Below are positions 1 to 5,726 of a stretch of DNA of 10,482 bases, in pieces (position 1 is the first letter of the stretch; each line of letters opens with the position of its first letter). Source of the DNA: Chloracidobacterium sp. UBA7659 (GTDB taxonomy: Bacteria; Acidobacteriota; Blastocatellia; Pyrinomonadales; Pyrinomonadaceae); the NCBI GenBank assembly GCA_002483395.1, contig DLHV01000129.1:4575-15056 (forward strand). Direction: 5' to 3'. Position numbers and translations under genes: made by a program. The notes under the pieces are model-generated. The model made no database searches. It was not told the DNA's origin and was given only the letters and a program-made list of their open reading frames with translations.

Positions 1-816
1 CCTTATTACGCAAAGGTATATCCGTCGAAGTTTTTGCGGCGGGGACGCGGTGAAGCCATAGACGAGATAGGGCGGGAATTTTGGAAGCTTGCCGAAGCGG
101 GCGAATTCAACTTCCGAGTTGCGCGGCCTGCCGGGTGGGATACTGTCGCTTTAGCATTGTGGAATGAAGAACTCATCGGCTCACCCTCAATCGAAAGGTT
201 AAGGAGCGGCCGGGGTGAACAAGTTGTACGCGAGATAGGAAGAGCGATTGCACTTATAGCGGGCAGCCGGATTAAGCCAAAGCGGGTTTTCGATTATGCC
301 GAACAGTTGAAGGACACCGCCGAATTCGCTCAAATCCTCGTCAGAAGATTTCCAGGGTTGACCTCGACGGTTAAGTTTCTCTTAAGAACTTTCGAAAAGG
401 TTGATCTGCCCGAACGAGGTCTCACACCGATTCACGGTGACATGCATATCGATCAGTGGCTGACAAATGGGGAAGAACTCGGACTTCTTGATCTTGAAGA
501 CGTTTCGCTCGGTCATCCGGAACGCGATCTCGCTTTTTTTGCTGTTCAGATTGAATCTGAGTATGGCACGGAACTCGATCACGCGGTGCTGAACGCCGTG
601 CTGATGGACGGCTACCAATCGACGGGCTCGCGGCCGCACGAGAGACTATTGAGGGTTTATGCGGCCAATAAATGGCTTTCAAAGGCTTCGAAGTTAAGCG
701 ACGTTGTTTTGGCAAAAGTTTTTCTACGCCGGGCTTTCAACTGTCTGGAAATTCAGAATTCTGGTTCGGCCAGAGCATCCGGATCTCGGATTATTGCCCA
801 TGTAATTGACCTTTAA
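1..816 (+). CDS. Phosphotransferase of the aminoglycoside phosphotransferase (APH) / kinase-like fold, 5' end cut by the window
   Basis: The frame is open to the first base, and its first residues (PYYAKVY) look like the ATP-lysine strand of the kinase fold, so the gene begins before the window and TTG at 34 is not its start. 271 residues are visible. The catalytic loop is HGDMHIDQ (bases 433-456), followed by LLDLEDVSLGHPERDLA (from about 484), where D at 490-492 fits the metal-binding aspartate. In the usual HGDxxxxN loop the last residue is Asn; here it is Gln. Family members transfer ATP phosphate to small hydroxylated substrates such as sugars, choline or antibiotics. The protein should be cytoplasmic. 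It ends 23 bases before the ABC exporter gene, so it probably phosphorylates a sugar or lipid-linked intermediate of the same pathway rather than an antibiotic. Family call is good; the substrate is unknown. Confidence 0.8.
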   Translation, partial: PYYAKVYPSKFLRRGRGEAIDEIGREFWKLAEAGEFNFRVARPAGWDTVALALWNEELIGSPSIERLRSGRGEQVVREIGRAIALIAGSRIKPKRVFDYAEQLKDTAEFAQILVRRFPGLTSTVKFLLRTFEKVDLPERGLTPIHGDMHIDQWLTNGEELGLLDLEDVSLGHPERDLAFFAVQIESEYGTELDHAVLNAVLMDGYQSTGSRPHERLLRVYAANKWLSKASKLSDVVLAKVFLRRAFNCLEIQNSGSARASGSRIIAHVIDL

Positions 817-839
817 GGAAGCAGCACATAATTCAATCA

Positions 840-2648
840 ATGAAACAGTCGTCGAGCAAATTTAGACAGATCGTGATCGCCCACCTTTTGGCGCGAAAGT
901 GGAACTTTGCTGTTGCGGTTCTCTGCACTCTTACACTATCAGCCGTGGAACTTCTCCGGCCGTGGACATTAAAAATCATCGTCGACAACATTCTATTATC
1001 ACATCCTCTCCCGCCGTTTCTGGCGGTTCTGACGGAAACGTTTGAACGCCAGAAGACGCTTTCTGTAGTCCTTGTCGCTTCGACCGTTGTCCTAATCAGC
1101 GTCATAAAAGGTGCGTCTACCTATTCTCAAGTTTTCCTTACTTCACGAATAGGTTTTCAGCTAGCGCACAAGCTGCGTAGCGAACTATTCACGCATCTCC
1201 AACGGCTTTCGCTCTCCTTTCACAAACGAGCGGAAACCGGCGAGCTATTGACCAAAGTTACGACTGACACGAACAACCTCCGCGAAGTATTCTCCGAATT
1301 TGCTCTTAATTTTGCGAGCGAGGCGGTAACTCTAGTTGGAATGATCGTGATCATGTTTTTAGTCGATTGGCGGCTGAGCCTGATCGCATTAACGACGTTC
1401 CCTCTCCTCGCTTTTATCTCATGGTACAGATTTCATGCAATTCGAGAATCCGCCCGGCGACAGCGAAGCGCCGAGGGTAAGATCGCGTCAAAATTGCATG
1501 AAATTCTCAGCTCTGTTCTTGTTGTGCAGGCCTTCGGCCGCGAGCGTTACGAGGAGGAGCGATTTGAATTGCAAAGCGAAGCGACGCTGGACGAGAGTAT
1601 TCGGACGGCCCGACTCGAGGCGGCGTCATCTCGTGCAGTTGATATCGTTAGTGCCTTCGGTCTGTTCGGGGTGTTGGTTTTCGGCTCGTTGCAAGCTCTC
1701 GAAGGGAAGATATTACCTGGAAGCGTTCTGGTTTTTGCCGCCTATGTAAGCGGCATGAATGGACCGATTCGCTCCCTTGCCAAGCTTTCGGCGAAGATCT
1801 CAAGAGCAATGGCAAGTGCTTCGAGGGTTAGTGACGTTTTGTCGATCCAGCCGGAGGTGGAGGACAGACCGGACGCCATCGCCGCGAATGACCTAACAGG
1901 TGAGATCACGCTTAAAAATGTTTCGTTTCACTACGGCGATCAGAAACCAATACTGGACAACATATCTTTTACGATACCGGCGGGAAAAACTGTCGCTCTT
2001 TTGGGAATGTCCGGTGCGGGAAAATCAACGATAATCAGCCTTATTCTTCGGTTCTACGATGCGACGAGCGGCTCGATCATGGTAGATTGCGTCGATATCC
2101 GAGATTACAAACGCGAATCGCTGCGGGGCCAGATCGGACTTGTTTTGCAGGACACAATCCTGTTTGGCGCAACCGTTCGTGAAAACATAGCTTACGGAAA
2201 GGAAAACGCCGGCGAAGACGAAATTATTTTGGCGGCAAAAGCCGCTAATGCGCACGATTTCATAATAAAACTCGACAAAGGCTATGACACGGTCCTCGGA
2301 GGCAGTGGCGGTACTCTACCAGGCGGGCAGCGCCAACGTTTGGCTATCGCTCGGGCATTCATCCGCAATTCCCCAATATTGATTCTTGATGAGCCCATGA
2401 CCGGGCTCGACATTGAAAGCGAAAAAGCCCTGCGCGATGCGATGCAGCGATTACTTCGCGGCAAGACATGCCTGTTTATTACGCACGATCTGCGGGCCGC
2501 CGCGTCCGCCGATTCGATCCTAATGCTCGAAAACGGACGCATTACCGAACAAGGAACACATCAAGATCTGCTCCGGCGCAGCGGCAAATATCAGGGGCTC
2601 TTTTTGGAGAAGAACAATGTGATCGTCGCAACGCAATCGGCCAATTAG
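840..2648 (+). CDS. ABC exporter with fused transmembrane and ATPase domains (MsbA-like half-transporter)
   Basis: 602 residues, the usual length for a type IV half-exporter that works as a homodimer in the inner membrane. Six hydrophobic helices lie near residues 23-41, 73-91, 158-176, 178-196, 267-286 and 291-306. The ATPase domain then shows the A-loop Tyr365, Walker A GMSGAGKST (389-397), Q-loop Gln437, signature LPGGQ (493-497), Walker B ILILDEP with D517/E518, D-loop MTGLD and H-loop His549. The signature is normally LSGGQ; Pro replaces the serine that contacts ATP gamma-phosphate in the partner subunit. All other motifs are intact, so it is probably functional. Relatives export lipids, lipid-linked glycans, peptides or drugs. 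Its place between a kinase and a glycosyltransferase-deacetylase suggests a glycan or glycolipid cargo (inference). ATG 840 is the only reasonable start; AAGGA at 815-819 is too far upstream to be a standard ribosome site, so it may be translationally coupled to the upstream gene. Confidence 0.93.
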   Translation: MKQSSSKFRQIVIAHLLARKWNFAVAVLCTLTLSAVELLRPWTLKIIVDNILLSHPLPPFLAVLTETFERQKTLSVVLVASTVVLISVIKGASTYSQVFLTSRIGFQLAHKLRSELFTHLQRLSLSFHKRAETGELLTKVTTDTNNLREVFSEFALNFASEAVTLVGMIVIMFLVDWRLSLIALTTFPLLAFISWYRFHAIRESARRQRSAEGKIASKLHEILSSVLVVQAFGRERYEEERFELQSEATLDESIRTARLEAASSRAVDIVSAFGLFGVLVFGSLQALEGKILPGSVLVFAAYVSGMNGPIRSLAKLSAKISRAMASASRVSDVLSIQPEVEDRPDAIAANDLTGEITLKNVSFHYGDQKPILDNISFTIPAGKTVALLGMSGAGKSTIISLILRFYDATSGSIMVDCVDIRDYKRESLRGQIGLVLQDTILFGATVRENIAYGKENAGEDEIILAAKAANAHDFIIKLDKGYDTVLGGSGGTLPGGQRQRLAIARAFIRNSPILILDEPMTGLDIESEKALRDAMQRLLRGKTCLFITHDLRAAASADSILMLENGRITEQGTHQDLLRRSGKYQGLFLEKNNVIVATQSAN

Positions 2649-2691
2649 TCGCTGCGAAATAGATTAGAGGGGCAGGTTTACGAATAAAACG

Positions 2692-4593
2692 ATGTATGAA
2701 AAGCCAAAAATCTTATTTTACTGCCAGCATTCACTCGGGATGGGTCACCTCGTGCGATCGTTTGCGCTCGCTGAAAGCCTAAGCACGGAGTTTCGTGTTC
2801 TGCTCCTAAACGGCGGGAAGTTACCGAGAAGGATGAGCATTCCGGCGGATGTTGAAGTCCTGAATCTTCCGCCGCTCGGAATCGACGAAGAGGGCAAGCT
2901 CGCGAGTCGTGACAGGCGGCGGACCGTCGATCAAGCTCAGGCGATCCGTAAGAAACTGATTCTTCAAACATACCGTGCCGAAAAGCCCCAAATTGTTCTA
3001 ATCGAACTCTTCCCTTTTGGCCGCAAAAAATTTGCCGGGGAGCTTCTTCCATTGCTCGACGAGGCGAAAGGGAGATCGAAGATTGTATGCAGTGTAAGGG
3101 ATATTCTCGTCGGCAAACGTAAGGACCAGGTACGACATGACGCCCGCGCGATCGAAACGGCCAATCGCTTTTTCGACGCGATCCTGGTTCATTCCGATCC
3201 AGGGTTCGCTCAGTTGGGCGATTCGTTTCAAACCAATGTGCCACTGAACGTTAGGGTCTTTTACACGGGTTTCGTCGCACCGAATTCACCGGTTTCTGGG
3301 AAAGAAAAGACTGAAACCGCCGTTCGGAAGGTCATCGTTTCGGCGGGCGGCGGTGTGGTCGGTAAAGAAATTCTTTGTGCGGCGATCGAAGCGCACAAGA
3401 TCCTCTCCAAGCGGTTCCGCGTTGAGACGACCATCGCTGGTGGATTGTTCTTGCCAGAGACAGACTGGATATATCTTCAGGGCCTGACAATTAAAGAGAA
3501 GGGCCTGAAATTGAAGCGGTTCATTCCGAATTTGCGCGAGAAAATGCGTTGCTCGGATGTTTCCGTCAGCCAATGCGGTTACAACACAGCCCTCGACATC
3601 GTTTTGTCCGGTGTTTCGGCCGTAGTCGTGCCGTTCGGAGACGGCCACAGCGAGGATGAACAGACAAAACGAGCCAAGCGGCTTGAGGAGATCGGGGCAC
3701 TGAGGGTTTGTGAAGACCCGACCGGGGAGGGTTTGGCTCGCGACATCGAAAAAGCTTTTGAGTTTCGCCCGAAAATGGTTTCCCTCGATTTTAACGGTGG
3801 GGCGGCTTCGACAAAAATCGTCAAGAACTTGCTGCCGGGAAAACGTCAGGCAGCCTGTTGGCTTGAACCTGTGAAATACGCCCTTAAAAATCGAAAGAAG
3901 CCGATCAAGATGTTCTTCCGTGACGATGACGCAGGGATCGATAATGTAAGGCTTCTAAAATTGTTAGACGTTTTTGAAAGCTTCGCGACACCCCTTGATA
4001 TTGCGGTTATTCCGAAGGCGGTTTCGACAGCTTTTGTTGACGAATTACGTGGGCGCATCGAGGCGAGTCCCGAACTTATCTCTATTCACCAACATGGTTA
4101 CGAACACGTGAACCACGAAACAAAAGGACTTAAATGCGAATTCGGCCCCGCGCGAAATAAAGCACAGCAGTTTCTTGACATTGTCGGCGGGCGCCGTATT
4201 TTGAAGGACTTCTTCGGCGAACTGTCGCAGCCGATCTTTACGCCGCCGTGGAACCGATGCACCCGTGAGACCGGCGAGGTACTAGTTGAAGCCGGATTCA
4301 TGGTTCTATCGCGCGAATCGCACGCGGAACCCCTCAGCATTCCAAGTCTGAAAGAAATTTCCGTTTCGATCGACTGGTTCGCAAAACGCAAAGGCGTTCC
4401 GCTTACCCGGGAACAGATTGGAATATTGATGGCGAGCGAAATCAAGTCGCAAAGTACGGTTGGCATCATGCTTCATCATGCTCTGATGGATATGCATGAA
4501 CGTGACTATTTAAGCGAGTTGCTCGATCTGTTTGCTCAATCTGAGGCGGTCGAAAAGCACTCAATATGGAGCTCTCTGGATGCGCCCAGTTGA
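2692..4593 (+). CDS. Two-domain protein: MurG-like GT-B glycosyltransferase fused to polysaccharide deacetylase
   Basis: 633 residues with no signal peptide. Residues 1 to about 380 resemble predicted glycosyltransferases of the COG4671/MurG type: an N-terminal glycine-rich turn (SLGMGHLVRSFALAESL, from about 14), a nucleotide-site loop SAGGGVVGKE near 217, and SQCGYNTALDIV (293-304) followed by VVVPF. Residues about 395-633 form a polysaccharide deacetylase (NodB-like): RDDDAG (410-415) for catalytic and metal aspartates, HQHGYEHVNH (466-475) for metal histidines, KCEFGPAR, FTPPWNR (516-522), SIDW (559-562) and LHH (594-596). The likely role is to transfer a sugar from an NDP-sugar and remove an N- or O-acetyl group from the same product, on the cytoplasmic side. 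It lies 43 bases after the ABC exporter gene. ATG 2692 is the first start after an in-frame stop at 2665; AGAGGGG at 2666-2672 is far from it. Donor and acceptor are unknown. Confidence 0.88.
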   Translation: MYEKPKILFYCQHSLGMGHLVRSFALAESLSTEFRVLLLNGGKLPRRMSIPADVEVLNLPPLGIDEEGKLASRDRRRTVDQAQAIRKKLILQTYRAEKPQIVLIELFPFGRKKFAGELLPLLDEAKGRSKIVCSVRDILVGKRKDQVRHDARAIETANRFFDAILVHSDPGFAQLGDSFQTNVPLNVRVFYTGFVAPNSPVSGKEKTETAVRKVIVSAGGGVVGKEILCAAIEAHKILSKRFRVETTIAGGLFLPETDWIYLQGLTIKEKGLKLKRFIPNLREKMRCSDVSVSQCGYNTALDIVLSGVSAVVVPFGDGHSEDEQTKRAKRLEEIGALRVCEDPTGEGLARDIEKAFEFRPKMVSLDFNGGAASTKIVKNLLPGKRQAACWLEPVKYALKNRKKPIKMFFRDDDAGIDNVRLLKLLDVFESFATPLDIAVIPKAVSTAFVDELRGRIEASPELISIHQHGYEHVNHETKGLKCEFGPARNKAQQFLDIVGGRRILKDFFGELSQPIFTPPWNRCTRETGEVLVEAGFMVLSRESHAEPLSIPSLKEISVSIDWFAKRKGVPLTREQIGILMASEIKSQSTVGIMLHHALMDMHERDYLSELLDLFAQSEAVEKHSIWSSLDAPS

Positions 4594-4635
4594 CCGCGAA
4601 ATTCCTTGCCCACGTTTTTTGACGAATAAGAAATC

Positions 4636-4641
4636 AAGGAG
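4636..4641 (+). promoter_or_regulatory. Shine-Dalgarno site of the beta-barrel gene
   Basis: AAGGAG, five bases before ATG 4647. It is the best ribosome site in the left operon and supports that start and the signal peptide that follows. The arrangement AAGGAGTAnnTATG is nearly identical to the site before the secreted-protein gene at 9706. Confidence 0.8.
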
Positions 4642-4646
4642 TAGTT

Positions 4647-5645
4647 ATGAATTTCAGACCATATATTTTGACAATCGCGATATTAATGTTCGGAACGTTC
4701 GGCGTAGAGGCGCAAGGCAAATCGGCAAACTCTACTGTCGTTGCTAACGATCCATCAGCGACGGGTCCGGTTAAACCGGTTCCAGGGAAGGACGATTGGA
4801 CGAAAACGTGGAGTGTCCTGATTACTTTTAACACCATTTTTAATAGCAATCTCGAGCACGATCCGGCACCGGTTCGCGCTGCAGGTTTTGCTCCGTCGGT
4901 AGTCACAGGTTATCAGGTGCGTTCAAAACGTCATCGCGCCCGCTTTATTTACGGTCTTTCTGGTTCGCGCTACACTCGCAGCACGGATCTGAATCGAATA
5001 GGACAGTATTTCGGAGCATCGTATCGGCTTTCGCTCGGCAGTTGGAGTTGGGAAACCGAAGGCGAAGCGATCTTGAAGGGCACAAACGATGACCGCGAAA
5101 CGAACAATCAATTTATCGGAACTCAAAAAATAGGTTATCGCTTCGACAGCAAAACGCGGGCGAATGTCTATTTTGCTTACCGCTTAAAACGTTTCATCCC
5201 GGAGGATGCCGATCGCAACTCGGTCAACCCAATGTACGGCTTCAAATTATCACGTCAATTCGGCGAAAAGGCGGACTGGGATATCGGCTACCGCTACGAC
5301 GAGAACCGCGCCCAGAATCCGCGACAAAGCTATGTCCGCTCAACGTACGACACGAGCTTGAAATATCAGGTTACGAAAGGAGACTTGCTGAAGGCGGGCT
5401 TTACGTTTAAGCCGCGTCTTTACTCCCGGACTCTGAAGGTTGACGACCTTCGTGTGCCGCGTCGCGACCGCAAATACAGTGTCGATCTAAGTCTCCGCCA
5501 CAACGTGTCTGATCGGCTGAGTTTCGATTTCGGCTACGCCTTCGAAAAGCAGACCTCAAACGATATAGAAAAACTCTACAATGACCATCAATTTAGTTTT
5601 TCGCTCTTCTACCGTTGGGGTAACGGCGAGACAATAGAGCCATAA
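4647..5645 (+). CDS. Putative outer-membrane beta-barrel protein, function unknown
   Basis: 332 residues. A signal peptide (hydrophobic core YILTIAILMFGTFG, likely cut after VEA near residue 23) is followed by a polar segment rich in Pro and Lys. From about residue 50 to the end there are alternating polar/hydrophobic stretches rich in Tyr, Phe and Arg, for example ARFIYGLSGSRYTR, ANVYFAYRLKRF, DWDIGYRYDENR and FSFSLFYRW. This is the pattern of transmembrane beta-strands, and the last one ends close to the C-terminus. No residue motif points to an enzyme. The gene starts 53 bases after the glycosyltransferase-deacetylase gene on the same strand, so it may provide an outer-membrane channel or anchor for the exported glycan, but it could equally be a stand-alone porin-like protein. 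I do not recognise a named family. No convincing terminator hairpin is visible in the 81 bases between its stop and the converging peptidase gene. Confidence 0.72.
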   Translation: MNFRPYILTIAILMFGTFGVEAQGKSANSTVVANDPSATGPVKPVPGKDDWTKTWSVLITFNTIFNSNLEHDPAPVRAAGFAPSVVTGYQVRSKRHRARFIYGLSGSRYTRSTDLNRIGQYFGASYRLSLGSWSWETEGEAILKGTNDDRETNNQFIGTQKIGYRFDSKTRANVYFAYRLKRFIPEDADRNSVNPMYGFKLSRQFGEKADWDIGYRYDENRAQNPRQSYVRSTYDTSLKYQVTKGDLLKAGFTFKPRLYSRTLKVDDLRVPRRDRKYSVDLSLRHNVSDRLSFDFGYAFEKQTSNDIEKLYNDHQFSFSLFYRWGNGETIEP

Positions 5646-5726
5646 AATGAGATATCCCTTGTCAAACGGTTTCACGCAGGATCTTCGCGAGCCACACGTT
5701 ATTCCGATGAGGAAGGACAGCTCAGC

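Noticed and set aside
34..816. Kinase gene starting at TTG 34
   Set aside because: The frame stays open to base 1 and the residues before TTG look like part of the kinase fold, so the gene is truncated by the window.
5646..5726. Bidirectional terminator between the convergent genes
   Set aside because: I looked for a GC stem with a T-run on either strand and found only very short, interrupted pairings.
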